DNA of 64,000 nt from Membranipora membranacea (taxonomy: Eukaryota > Bryozoa > Gymnolaemata > Cheilostomatida > Membraniporidae). Position numbers and translations under genes: made by a program. The stretch spans positions 35,092,001-35,156,000 of the forward strand of contig OU612065.1 in NCBI GenBank assembly GCA_914767715.1, read 5' to 3'. Shown in pieces: positions 49,593 to 63,098 of this stretch; position 1 is the stretch's first letter; the number at the start of each line of letters is the position of its first letter. The notes under the pieces were generated by a model. That model saw nothing but the letters and a program-made list of their open reading frames with translations. It did not search any database and was not told where the DNA came from.

Positions 49593-51390
49593 ACACCTTT
49601 CATAAAATCCCTAATAGAGGCCATTTAGTGTACTCAAATTGCAACAGGATCGAATTATGAATAGCATAATCAACGCTCTTTGTTTCAGATAGCCATTTAC
49701 ATATACTTTATACACCCTACCTGCTTACAGCAAGTGGATTAGCCCATTACCAGTCATCAATTTTCCTTTTAGTAGGTGAAAAGTAATTTGTAGCACTACC
49801 CTAATAATTTAAATGGATTAATTTAAAACCCTCTAACTTCTTTTCAAATTTGAATAAAAGGATTGAACACCTTGAAAACAATTCAACAGTCCTCGGGGAT
49901 TTGATAATGATGGCTGTGAACTACAATTGATTCCTTGAGAACTGTCTTGGAAGAGCTAAATTCAAATAGCAGCACTGGTAGAAAATCAATTAATTTGAAC
50001 AGAGCTCAAAGGAAAATGTGGATGACCAATTATAACCGCTTTTTTTCATAAAATAATCAACTAAGGTCGTTACTTGAGATGAAAACGAAAGATGATTTGT
50101 GCCAAATGGATGTTACATTACAGAGGGGCAACATTTCAGGCCAAATAGCCGGTTCTCACTCTACGTTTCTATGTAGGCTATAAAACAGTCCATGATTTCA
50201 TGATAACAATGTTGCAAACCTTAGGGTTCTTTCAATTAGAATATGCAGGGTATATCGAACCCAATCTTTGCAAACGCTACATTCAGAATGGGTCTTCCAA
50301 ATTTTCCATCAGAATAAAATATATAGGCCTTTACGTAATTATGGTAATGCCATAGAGTGTGCATTTTGGGAATCAGACATGATCGGGCGATCTGATGGCT
50401 ATTTTGAGAGGTTTGTTAAGACTCTCCAGGCAATAACTGCATATGTATTATGGGGTACATGGTATTCTGGTTGTTATATTCAACTGTTTCAAAAGAAGGG
50501 CTGAAGTGAGATGCAGTCAGACACGCAGACTCAGGTTCAGCGAGTTTAAATTGAACTTGAAGGGAAATAAAATGATTCATGCTTTTTCAATCGGTGTGAG
50601 TCCAAATACGCTCGTACAAGTTATGTTGATTTTTAAAAGTCTGGGACTTTTCCTTCCCCTACACAGTTTGTAGAGATAGACTAGCCATTACCTACTGAAT
50701 TTATCCAGTTAGCGTACCAGGTCAAACCATTCAATATAAATTTGTCAAATTTATATTCGATAAAATAACATGAGATGGTACATAAAATTCAGATCTTCTA
50801 TAGTTGCACCACATTATATTCTTCTGGCAGGCTTTAATTCCACAAGGTTCAAAATCAAAATCAAAACTAACAGTCCACATTCACCACCACCACCAGTTAA
50901 TTAAATCAAAAGAGTATCTATACTGTCACGCCAAGTAGCTGTGCTGGGTTGGGTTTACCTCTAGACTACTAGCTAGATCCATTCAAACTAACTTTAATTC
51001 TTAAAAATATCTTAATTTAAAAATGATAGTAGATAAATTATGTAAACTCCCACTCCATTATGAGTAACCTAACTGTGAATTTCACTATTTACCTTTCTCA
51101 ATATTGATTGACTATCTCTGAACAAAATACCGAAGTTCCCAAACACTCAACTCAGCTGAAAGTAAGTGAGTTCATTTCAAATCTATCTATCCACTGAACT
51201 CAAAGTCAATAGTACAATACAATGTATCTACCTATCCTATTATATTTATTAACCTTGTTGATCATGCTGTTGCTACTATTAATAATAGTGAGACAGGCTT
51301 ATTAATAATTTGTTAGCAGTAAACTGGGAAACGGAGTGATTTCACATTAGCTGGTAGGCATATCACAAAAATAATAACAATCCCACATAC

Positions 51391-51460
51391 CTGTTAAGGC
51401 CTGTTAGTCTTCTTGTGAGCAGCAGTAACCTATCCACCCTTAGTAGCACTCTGAAACACA
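51391..51460 (-). other. Candidate non-coding first exon of the homeobox gene
   Basis: A strong minus-strand donor (AACAG then GTATGTGGG) ends here. The first homeobox coding exon has its own acceptor at 48405 (TTTCACAG). Splicing the two would give a 5' UTR exon about 3 kb upstream. The 5' limit is a guess. Confidence 0.3.
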
Positions 51461-53419
51461 CTTTCTGTTTTGTATGCACTTCAGAGTACCTTGAACTTTG
51501 ACATCAATAATAGCGCCATCTGTAGGGGTATTTTCAATATGTCTGAATGCGGTAACAATGAGGGTGTAACTCCATAATTACATGATGGCGACCTATTAGG
51601 CTTTGTGTTACCATGTTCATTGAAAACACAACTCTTAGTTTGCACATTTTAATAATATGTTTATCATCAAAGGAATTGAGCTAGCTTTATATCTCTGACC
51701 AAGTAGGTGGGACAAAGACAAATCAAATCATGAATACACACTAAACTCTCAAAAGGCAGGTTGGTCAAGATCAGCCATGTTCGAACTAGGCCTAACTGTG
51801 AATCTATTAAACAAGCCCAAACACAATTTACAGAAAGGTAGTCTTTACGAAGGATGGTACTGTTGTATTATAAAGCTGTGTTTTACGGCATGGTACCATG
51901 AATGTGGAGCAAGGCATTTAACTGAATGTCACAGTTAGGGAGTTGTCATCTCAAACACATACTTACCACAGAATCATTTTACTCTAACAAATTGATACAA
52001 CTTATTTCCTCCAACCATAAAATGGTGTATACCATACAATATTACAAAAATACAAAGAGATAATAGTTATAATTATCTCCGATACAATAATGATCTGTCG
52101 ATATGACGGTGGTTCATTATTCGCTATGGTCTAAGATTCTATTGCACCTTCCCAATGTAAGATCATAGCTACATAATTCACCTAAGTTGAGCTGCAACTA
52201 AGTTGAGTGTTCACTGCTGGTTGACATCATTATCAACTGCTTCAATTGAAAAATTAAGCTCAAGACATATCATGTGTAGCGAGGTCAGCAGCAACCGATA
52301 GCAGATAGTAACGGGTAATCCTCATCTATGTGAGGGTAGTATGGACAATCATCCATAAACAGCTCGGAGCTGTTACATCTCATCAGACCATCCTAGATCC
52401 CAGCCCCCACAGCGAACGTTGTCAAAGCTGCGAATCTAAACCCAGGGAGGAGACAACTCAAGCCTAGGTAAATCTACATCTCCGTTGTTGAATCAGGAAG
52501 GGCTGAAATGGGTATAGCAGCAACTTTATATTTGAATCATCAAATCTTGCTCATCTCGCCTGCCTTCATTGAACAACCTGCTTACCCTTCTCTTTTTCTG
52601 TTGTAGGGAGATTGGCACAGAAAAAAGGTAGCATATTGCACAACGACAAAATACTTTTTTCTCAGCTTCTTACTTTACTATCATAATTTATCATCATTTT
52701 TCTTGCACATTACGCCAAGCCAAAGATAAAAAAACTTCTAATATATTGTCTTCTTGACGTCTTGTTATATTACCTGATATACCATTTATATTTTGTTATA
52801 ATTTCTAACATTTATCAAATTTTAACAATAAAAGCATTAAAAATTTACCAGCAGTTAGAAAATTTATGCCAAGCATGGTGCGAATTACGAATTTGATTGT
52901 CAATATAGCCATATTATACTGAAGTGCTCCGAATGGATTTGTAAACCCAAATTTTTAAATAGGTTTCTAAAAATTTTGACTTATATGGGGGGAGAGGGGA
53001 GATATGTGTTGGTAAAAAGATATTCTGGGACTCGGCGCTAAATCGAAATTCCTCCCAGAGATATAGATTTATTTCAAAGAGAATTCATTTATGATATGTG
53101 AACTGATAATGTTTTCATCACATGGGTGACAGAAATGAATTCAATAGCCTTGTAGAAATTGTCCCCGTTGCAGGTGTGTATTTTTTTTGGATACTAATGA
53201 GATATTAATCATCTGTTGGACAAACAACTTGAGTTGCACGTGTGTTGTTGTTTTAAACCATCATAGCTCAGTACTCCAGGTAACCTGTTTGATGATGAAT
53301 GATATTTTAGAACGGTATATCAAGCAACAAGTGGAGCACAACTTCAAATTACGAATAGATTTCAGCTAATCAAATTTGCAATGCATACAAGGACTTGAGA
53401 TAATAATCGTAACATATCA

Positions 53420-53425
53420 TTTATT
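53420..53425 (-). terminator. Candidate poly(A) signal for the 54-60 kb gene
   Basis: AATAAA on the minus strand, about 770 bases after the TAA at 54194. Confidence 0.4.
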
Positions 53426-54193
53426 TATACCACTATATATTTTAATAACTGACAGACAGCACCCCCAAAACCCTGATAACAAACAAAACAATGAGAAACA
53501 AGAAAATGATATCATTATGTACAAAGGGAGAGTGCATAAATTCACATAACATGTTGTGTATGTGAAAAGTTGCATAGCGTTAAAGTAATGACAAAATCCA
53601 AATATAGCTTTGGCTGAAATATATAGGGGTACACATCTATAGAAAAGTGTCAAAGTGCTGACCGACCTTGATAGCATACAACGTTACCATAGAGGAAGCA
53701 ATGCTGCGAATCGCCATGTGTAATATTGTTAAAATCCAAGATATATAATGGGCAAAAGAGCCCATAGCGCATCATTTGAAACAAAACATAGAGATAGAAT
53801 AGATATGGAAAATTGAAAAGCAAGAAAAGGTAGTTTTACATGCACCAAATTGTTCATGTCTATAGAACCGTCTTCAAGGAGATTATGAACTTATTAAATA
53901 TAGAACTAAAAAAAACTTGCAAAAATCTGTGCGTGCAAACATAGTATCCGATAGCAAGTCATATTGGTATACAAAGATTAAATAAATGCATATAGTCACT
54001 AAACACATGATCTTTGCAAAATGACCCCAAATGAAATGTGTGATATGGATTGCAGGTTTGGGTTGGAAAACCAATAACATATTGAATGACATGGCACATC
54101 GTTATGATTTTGTACAAGTAAAAAGCCAAATGGATCCGGTAATCCATGTTACCCGGAGTAGACGACCATAAATTGTGTAGTTGGTGTTTCTTC

Positions 54194-57100
54194 TTATTCT
54201 ACTATTTTAAGTCGCTTTGGACTCATAGAGATATCGGAGTCTGCGGATACTGGGATATTTTGTGATTTCTTACAGCTCATATCGAGGGCGTCTGTCTGTA
54301 CAGAGTCAGATAGATATTTACGCTTTGTGGTTACAGCTATGGTAAGCTCGCTGATGTTACTCGCACTATTCGACCTTGACACTGGTGTGCTGGGAGTGGA
54401 TACAGTTGACACAGTAGTGCTTGAGAACGAAGTGCTCGCTGTTGAGGACATGGAGGTGTTTGGTGTTGCTGTCAAAGTGGGGGTTGTCTGACCACTTTTA
54501 TCACCACCGGTACTCGAAGCTGAATTGTCATTTTCTTCTTTTGCTGAAGTTGTCTTCTCATTTTCATACTCGTGAGGTACTAGCAATACACGACAAGCTG
54601 CCATAGCTTTTAGCGGGTCAACTTCTACACTTTCTTCTTCACTTTCTTTGTTTGGATCCACTGTCCAGGATACAGGAATAGGGTCTGCATTTTTGCGTTC
54701 CACAGGTTTTGATGGCTGGGAGACATTCAGTGCTAACTCCTGTGGGGAGGCTGCTGCTGGTTTTGGTGTTGACGGCAGCACATGATTAGCCTCAGTTTTG
54801 GCAGCTTCATTATCAGACCCTGGTAGTGGAGTTACAGCATGCAAGGGAGGTGCAGGGGGTGGGACTATTGCATCAGTTAGTGCATCCAGTCTACGCTTGT
54901 TGTCTGCGAGTTCTTGCGCAGTTTGCATGGTGACACCTAGACTGCTTTTGACAACCTCATCAATAATGTTATTTATCAGGAAGCAGGCATTCTCGGGTAG
55001 TGGCGAAGACCCCTGCTGAGGGTTTGGAGAGGAATTCAGGCGCGGGTTTGGAGAGGGTTGAATATAGGGAGGGCCTCTAGTACTCAAATCTATGGAAGTG
55101 AGAAATTCGCTCTCAGTAGTTTCTTTCTCTTTAGAGTTCTCAATATTTGCTTTGCTATTATTCAGAGTTACGTCTCCTGTGTTGACCCGATTATCGACAG
55201 ATTGGTTACCTGTTTGACTGACAGAATCGGACTCTTTTGGTATCCGTACCAGCGGAGGCATCGGCTGTACTGCCCTTGTGTTGTCCTTTATTTCAGGTTT
55301 CTCATGCGTAGGACTGACCTTGTTGATTTTCTTTGCTGGACTGTCAGGATTTGGTTTTGGAACTGAGTAGTCCTTCAACTCGACTTCAGATTTTACCATT
55401 GGAAGCTCTGAAACTTAAATAAAAAATATTCATTAATGTGAGCATTGAGTAAATTATTAAGGGCAATTGGTATACCCAACATTGTGGTTTTGACTCCACT
55501 GATAAACACCTTAATTCCAAAAATTTTGTTGTGAACATAGTCTTAATATATTAGTATGGTAATTCTGTGGTGATGGGTTACTATGGGATCAAATCCCAGA
55601 TTATCCACTCAATTTTTTAATTTGTGAAGATCAAAAGAGTAAAAAACCCGATGATGCACCAATTCCTCAAAGTGATTGACGAAGCATAAAATTCCGCTTA
55701 AAGAACTTACGGATCTGAGAACCGCAAACCATGAAAATTAGCAGATCATGACATTAATGCTTCAATAATTTATTTTAAAAAGCCAACCCAGCCGGCTAAG
55801 CTGACACTGTTAGCCGCAGCGATAACGATAATGTTGATGGATGGAGTAATCATTACACTCTGCTTACTATGCACTTTGTATGTGGAGGATTAGTCAGGTT
55901 TTAAAATAAGAGCATTAATCACACTGTTGACAGTCACTAAGACCTTGATAGTAACCATAGAAACAGGAGGCGCATGATGTATTTTTGGTTAAATCTGCTA
56001 ATCAATCACCTGACTGCACAATCAACAGTGAACTTTTAAGAGAGCCAACCAGGAATGAGTTACTGGCATCTATTCAATCGAAAAGTAAGGCCAAATAATT
56101 CAGACATTATTGATGTTCTGCTCTCAAAATTAACATGCAATGTAACCACAAGAAAAATGCAGGATCTAACTTGTGATAGATAGTTGGATATGAGAAAAAA
56201 AACTGATGACATTGACAATGTGAAGTAAAGTTACATCCTCGTTAATATCATAGGCCAAAGATGTCTAACAATGATTTATATCAATGTAAATTGAACTGAA
56301 AACAACCTTTGGATGTGAAGCAGTCAGAATTAGGTTAGACCAAGTTTGGTCCATTTGCCTGCATTCTCAGTTGCTCCCAATCCACTGGTCACGCCACTGG
56401 TCACGCCTTCATCGTAACCAGTGGAAGGGAGCAACTGGGATGTAGGCAATAGGATTAAACTTGATCTGGAATTAGGTGGACCATGTGTGAGCGGTTGATT
56501 AGTTGGTGGTACCTGATTTTGTATTACTATCCTCCTCGTCTTCAATCTTTACTACCACCACCGATTCTGACTTCTGCTTAATTTTCTCTTTTGCTGAGGT
56601 ATCTGGGAAATAAATAACAGAACATAAAGCATGTTGTGGGTATACATTGGTAACAAAAGATTCTGAGACAAATGTTTATCTAGTGTTTGCTTGCTGATAA
56701 AAATTGGAATATTATTCATGTTGGGATTAAAATTCAATCAACTCAGTTTACACAGGAACTTATTAACATCAGCTTATTCGAAATCGTCAGAACTGATCCA
56801 ATGGCAATACTAGGGTTTGCAATATTGATAAAAAAGAGTAAAAATCAATCAAGCACTTTGTTCAAATATAAGATTCAAATTCCAGTGCGATTAACTAGGA
56901 CTATTATTTTCTGTGTGGTAACTAGGACTACTTCCCGAGCTTTTAAAGTAGTTCCTGTTTTTAAGTGACATGGTGGGGTCATGTACCATAAACCATATAT
57001 AATTAATAATAAAGGCCCACTTCCTTTCGAGCTCAGCTGCTGAACTCTACCACCGCTTATATAAACTAAGCAGCTGGTAAAAGTATTGAGTGATATGTAT

Positions 57101-60079
57101 ACAAAAGCTATACGGAGGTCCGTAATATGTGTTATATAAGAAGTGATTGATCTCCTCCAGTGATGAGAGAGGTGGTATGGTGGTCAGTTGAAAGAACCTC
57201 AATGATATTCGTTGACCAATGATCTCTATTGACTAAGTTTTTGTTGAGTTCCCATTACAGTTTTTTGCACAATACATTATGTAATGACATTACAAAGTTG
57301 CACTACGAATCAGACAATGAAGATTCCTGAGGAAGTATTGTGGTAGACTACATTGACTGATAATGCAGAATTCCATAAAAGTTTGCTGGTAGGTCTGGTC
57401 TCTTTTCCAAGTAATACTATGAAATGGAGAAATTAAATTCTAATCTCTCAAATTAGGCTAATTTAATACCAGTAAGACAGACCAAGTAGTCCAAGACACG
57501 CAATATATCCCTGATAACATTTATTTTGGAAATACAATACATTTCTCAAATCAGCGGATTCTTAATAGAAGTAACTTCTTTGGTCATACACTTACAGAAA
57601 ATAACCAAACTCTGGTCTAACAAAAAGGTTGATCTAAATCAGATCGTCATAAATCTTTTCTTTGTTTCCACATTCAGAACAACGTAGGGAGGGTTGATAA
57701 GCATGATACTATGATAAAACAGGATATCTGAACTCAAAGAAGCTATGATTTAACAAGACTGAAAAAGACAGTTATTTTATAAGGCAAAATATTACAGCAA
57801 TAGCGCACTTTCATGACCAGATACTACATTATTTTGACAACTTCAATCATCAGCAGTAAAATATTTAACAATCCCTTCAAATATGGCTAACAGAGCACCA
57901 GCTTCATGTACAAGGTCTGGATTCAGTTCTCAATATCTTCCTGGCTTCTGTACCTTGGGTCTTTCCTCCAGTTTTCTAGAACACAAAGAGTAATGAGGTC
58001 AGCGGCATACCACTGAAACAATAGCCACCAGCATGCTGCATCAACATCAATTTCATGGAAATGTTTTGAATGATGAACTATTTATCACCCTCATTGTCTG
58101 CTCACCATGCGCCAAGAAAATTCAATTCTGAAATTTAAGTTATTACATAAGTAGACACCTAAAATATTGTATTGTATCATAAAACGGATTGATGAAACTT
58201 ACATTGTAATACTGTAAAGTATTGTAACAAACAACCGTTGGTACTTGCTATCAATTTGCATTCACTTGCAAGCAACTTAACCTGCCATTTCTCAGTCTCT
58301 GCTCTTTGGTCTCAGCATTTGGCTCGGCATCAACATAGAACCTAAATTATTGAGAGGTTAACATCATCATACAAACTTTTACAATCTTTTTTTTTCAGTT
58401 GCAATGAACTACAGTGTCAGATCATTGAAGGGCGTTGACATTCATGTAGACCGGAACTAATCTATATTATTAATATCTTTGGGCACAAGACCATTTCACT
58501 GAGTGACATAGAGAAACACACTAGCCGGAACTAATCTATATTATCAATATTTCGTTGAACCAAAAGGTTTCATTGTGCCAGGAAAAGGATAGCATGTGAT
58601 TTCTGACCAGGATAGTGATCATATTACAATGAAAAACAAGCACAAATATACTTCACACAATTTTACCCGACCTCTGGCAATCGACGTATTATTACCATTA
58701 GGGGTTGAACAAATTTTTAATAGCACTTACCTTTTCAAATCCGAGAAGGCTTCTTTCCATTTTTGCGATTCAATGATAATTATCCTTTCGGCGAAAAGAT
58801 TATAGAATGCATAGTCATTTGATAGTTTTCATCTGTTGTTATATGATTTCAATATTGAACTTTTTTTGCCTGTGTAAGACTATTTTTGCACAAAATTGTT
58901 TAATGCTCTAGTATAGTCAGTATTTTGAAATTTATGTGATTGGTGACTTATGTGTGAGGGTAAGGTTGGCCAATCAGTTGAAGGCCTTATAAACCAAAGT
59001 TACACTTTCTCTATAATCATTAAGGTAATGTCAATGACCCATACGAATTACAAAAAATAAATTACATTTTGTTTATGTGTACAAAGTGTACAACTTAATG
59101 ACCACACCATTAAATTGGTTTGGTTTTTTTAATTTATAGTTTTTGTAATCACTGCCAAACCAAGAAGTATTTTATGGGTGTTTTTAACGAATGCCAACCA
59201 TTCAAACGTGTTAAGCCCGTGTCCAAACCCAGGCCCTAATTCCTCACTTCAGAAGGGGTTAGCTCTAGGGTGAGTGTGATGATCTAGTTATTGGAATGCA
59301 AGTTTGATAACTAGTTTTGTTTTAAAAGTTGAGACTAATGACAGATGTTATTTGTCTCTGGTTGAGACTGGCATCAGTTAAGGTGCGGGGAGAGGGGAAT
59401 TTAAACAAGCATGTCATTTGTTTATGGGGTGAGTCGTTAAGGCATTTGCAGGCACCACAATAAGATTCCCGTCACATGGTACCAATACCAGAATTTGACA
59501 TATTATGCTGAGAAATCTGACATATGCTCTGTCTGGGAAACGAAGCTCAAGGTAAGATAAACAAGCCCCAGTAATGGTAAAGGAGTGCCAGTGCCAATTA
59601 TGAATTAATAGATGGGGCTTGAGGACATTGACACGACTACCAGAGCGGGCTCAACTAGGTCAACATCAGATAAACACAAAAATTTATTAATCCTCTGCAA
59701 CTTAACCGAGAGCTTTTTATAATAATTCTGGAGTGTCCATTGGCCGCATCGCAGGCCACTTAGGAACCACCCATTATCTCACTGCCATAATATAAAAATA
59801 ATAGGTTGTGGATGAAGAAATAATTTGATGTCAATATCTAAGCTCACAGCTTTAAAATAAATCCAATTTGATGTTAAGATGATTACAATACTCATGTTAT
59901 GGAAAATAAACATTCCTGATCTAAAAATATTACTTATTGGATAAGTTAACTTTTTTTAGTGAAGCGTTTTAAAGGAATATCATAACATAATGAAACGCTT
60001 GAGAACAACATTTTCCTGTTGTGGTTATATTTCTGTTCCTGCTTTCTAACCTGCCTGGGGCCAACCTCAACAATCTCAT
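54194..60079 (-). CDS. Unrecognised Ser/Thr/Pro-rich probable nuclear protein
   Basis: Last exon 55413-54194 is certain (406 codons including TAA). Upstream minus-strand exons fitted by splice sites and phase: 56602-56513, 57633-57596, 58341-58282 and, less surely, 60079-60051, which would start with ATG directly after its acceptor. Together they give 478 aa. An extra 22-nt exon at 57975-57954 has good splice sites but would break the frame. Features: sumoylation-type motifs VVKIEDEED (Lys61) and MVKSEVE (Lys80), a conserved-looking block CFLINNIIDEVVKSSLGV, a PPPAPP stretch, a long Ser/Thr-rich region (TSMSSTASTSFSSTTVS), and basic patches TKRKY and SPKRLKIVE at the end. This composition fits a chromatin or transcription cofactor. 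I do not recognise the family. The true 5' end may lie further right, even beyond the window. Confidence 0.6.
58451..58549. repeat. Direct repeat pair
   Basis: CCGGAACTAATCTATATTAT followed by (T/C)AATAT-type sequence occurs at 58451 and again at about 58524. Confidence 0.75.
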
Positions 60080-61290
60080 CTATAATTACGGATAGATATA
60101 CATCTACCAGTCTAGCGTGTACATCAATTATTATACAGATTTTAACTTGATTCTGGTATATCAGCTTTACATTAACGATATATCATTTAGTTGTCTATGG
60201 CCGTGTATCACTCACAGAACTTGGATATATTTCCTTATTCCTTGAGTTGATGCGCTAACATGCAATTTCATAATTATCTTATGACCGAGTTAGCCACTCT
60301 TATCCCTGATCTCATATCCAGGGCTCTATTCTTCATAATCACTGGGAAGGCATTCAGAGAAATATGTAAATTTGTCACCATTTTCAAGATAGTGATTAAT
60401 TGTTGATATCATAAATTGTTTTGGAACTAAACCTAGCTAGCCAAAGTGGTTACACAATACTGTGGCCTCAGTCTTACTTTGTACTATAAAGTAACAAATT
60501 ATGCATGGTTAGATTCTGGGAAGGTCATTTTTTTAATTAACCTACTTGAATTAACCAACAAAGTATCATTATAAAACCCCAAACGCATACAACAATGACA
60601 TCATTTTTTTTATCCATATTGATGGTATCAACCTGAAGAATTGATTACGGTTGTGTTAGGGCGGCAGAAATAAGGAGATGATATATTATGGTCCAAACTG
60701 CTCTGAATGATAAATGGCCAATTAAAATATTGAGTTTTAGGTGCTGCTAATACCAGTGGGAGCACATTTTTCATCCGACAAGTCAACAAATACTGTAAAA
60801 CGTGTTTTAGACAATGAGACTGGAAATATCTAAATTAACCTAGATATGTAAGTTAATAGCTAAAGTGCACATGCATTGCCCAATTTCATGTATTAGTTTC
60901 AGATGTCTTCATTGGGCCATATTTTTAAGGTTTTTCAAGGTTATCACTATGTCAGAGTGTTTAGTAGTGATTTACTGCTTTGTAGCGCGCCGATTAAAAT
61001 ATTAAATTCCTCAGGATCTGTAACTTTACACTGAGCCGGTTAACACCTAAATACCATACTGGGGTGTAAAGTTCTACCAAAGATTTAATGGCATACAATG
61101 CTTCTAGATCAGGCCCTTTTTTTATATTGCGATTGCATCATTCGTATCAAACTGCAGATTGATTGGGTGCGTCTCACCATCACTATGGTCCCATGCTCCC
61201 ACGTTTTCCATGAAGATATTACTTCAAGAAAGAACTTCCGCGGCAAGGATTTGAATGAACAAATGCTTAACAGTGCAAAAGGACGTTGAC

Positions 61291-61807
61291 TTATAGACTT
61301 CAGAAGTACCACAGCAATACATAGTCTGGCAGCTAGTTATGCAACGTTTCCACACTTAGAAAATTCAGAGCACTGCTGGGTAAAAATTACGTAGTGTTAG
61401 AAATTGTCCTCCCTTCTCATATATGAGGTATGAGGTATTTGCGAAGCTTAGTGCTGAACCAGCCCAATAAACTATCACTTGTATCTAGCTGAGAGAACTG
61501 TATAAATTCATAAATGAAGTTATCTACTGTTGTAAAATGTCTCCTGACAATGGAACAATAATTATTTTGAACTTATGTGAAAAGAATGGTGATTAAGTAT
61601 TTTGAAGTAGTAGTTTATTAGGTTGGCACAGCACTAGGCTACATGAATACCTCATGGCTCTTAGATGAGAAGGGAGGACAATTTCTAACACTGTACATAA
61701 TATTTACCCTAAAGTGCTCTGAATTTTCTAAATGTGAAAACCATGCATAATTACTGCAGAACTAGCTGTCAGACTATATATTGCTGTGGTCCTTCCGTAG
61801 TCTTTAA
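61291..61807. mobile_element. Fold-back repeat element
   Basis: Inverted arms at about 61291-61438 and 61645-61807 share blocks such as GTGTTAGAAATTGTCCTCCC and GAAAATTCAGAGCACT in opposite orientation, with small indels. The spacer is about 206 bases. No clear target duplication or ORF was seen. Confidence 0.65.
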
Positions 61808-62045
61808 ATGCTAATCCCATGTATCCATTGGCCCTGAAATCTGTCACATCTACATATGTGGAAATAGTGCATGCTGATTGTTGTTTGTCTGAGCCAGTAG
61901 CTCACAGATGAATTTTGCTCTGGACTCTGGTAACACAGTCAATAATAGAGTACTTTGCTATTATTAAAGAAATAGCTGACCTATTTATAGTTCTTTAGAT
62001 TAAATCCGTTGACCGACTTCCTAGATAGCTCAGCTCTCCTGTAAG

Positions 62046-63098
62046 TAGTGATGGCAACGAGACGGGACAATTCCCGGTCTCGCGAGACTTGTCTCCTCGG
62101 GACAGTATCTCGTCGAGACAGACAACTCTTACTACCGGTCGAAACCACTGGCATTGTAAATGGTAGTAGCTGGTCAAAACATTGCCTACACCCAGACTCG
62201 AACCAGTGACCTAGTGATCAGCAGTCCATGCTCTTACCCACTACACCACGGTTATTATATGATGTCGCATGTAATTCTGACTACGATATAATGGAATGAT
62301 AGTTATTAGTCATGCTTTTGCTGCAATTATTTAACGGAAATGTTATCTGATTGGCTGTCAGTTTTGATTGATTGGCTGTCTGTTTTGATTGATAAGTCAA
62401 GGCCATATCTATGTAAACAACTTCTGTTAAAAAGATGGAATGGATGATCAATGTGGAGCTTTCTCATTGATTTGGACCTGGGGCAAGAGGGAGAAGGGAT
62501 ACAATGACTAATGGGGTATCAAATTGTATAAATATGAGGAGATAGTTGAGCCTAAGCATATCCAGAAGCTGAATCACTTGACTGGTTGGTATAATATTAA
62601 TAAACAAGAAGAAACAGCTTCTCCTTGGTTTTACTATTTTATTTAGTTATCACTATAGATAGGCCTATGTTTTAGATTGGCTGAGGAGGATTACAGTAGG
62701 ATTACACCCATAAATCATGAGTATAAATTTGGGCAATGACAATCATGTGTGGCAGGCTGATACTCATACAAAATTTAATTTGCAAGAATTAGTGGAAATC
62801 TGCACGAGCGTGTGGCTTTCTATAATTCAATAAATACTTGACAGAATTTGATGAAACTTGGTTTCAACATAGATCCTTATTGCTATAGATCATAAGTTAC
62901 AACTTGAATCAAATGTACTATAAGCTGATTGCACTAGTGATAGTGGATGAATATCCACCATTCTTTTAAATTGTGATATCTGAAGAATGTTTTATCGGCA
63001 TCGTTATATGTCTCGGTCTCGTCCCGGTCTCGTCCCGAATTTTCTTGCTGTCTCGGTCTCGTCCCGTCTCGCCAAAATCTGACAATTTGCCATCACTA
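62046..63098. mobile_element. hAT-type non-autonomous DNA transposon with GTCTCG-rich ends
   Basis: Terminal inverted repeat TAGTGATGGCAA / TTGCCATCACTA, flanked by a perfect 8-bp target duplication CCTGTAAG at 62038-62045 and 63099-63106. Subterminal arrays of GAGACGGGAC/GGTCTCGTCCCG motifs lie at both ends, densest at 63011-63070. The 1053 bp have no transposase-like ORF. Confidence 0.9.
62190..62252 (-). other. tRNA-like block inside the hAT-type element
   Basis: On the minus strand GGTGTAGTGGGTAAGAGCAT (A-box region) is followed by GGACTGCTGATC and the B-box GGTTCGAGTC. It recalls a serine-type tRNA, but the anticodon stem and acceptor stem do not pair well. It is called a tRNA-derived (SINE-type) sequence, not a working tRNA. 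Confidence 0.6.

Larger units (their letters stand above)
48406..53400. other. Region upstream of the homeobox gene
   Basis: About 5 kb with no supported protein gene apart from the items listed (49278-49592, 51391-51460). It is the natural place for the homeobox promoter and enhancers. I could not assign a TATA box or initiator with confidence. Confidence 0.45.

Noticed and set aside
54421-55366. Plus-strand ORFs over the large minus-strand exon
   Set aside because: Shadows of the 406-codon last exon of the unrecognised gene.
62190-62252. Functional tRNA-Ser gene
   Set aside because: A and B boxes are good but the anticodon and acceptor stems do not pair, and it lies inside a transposon.
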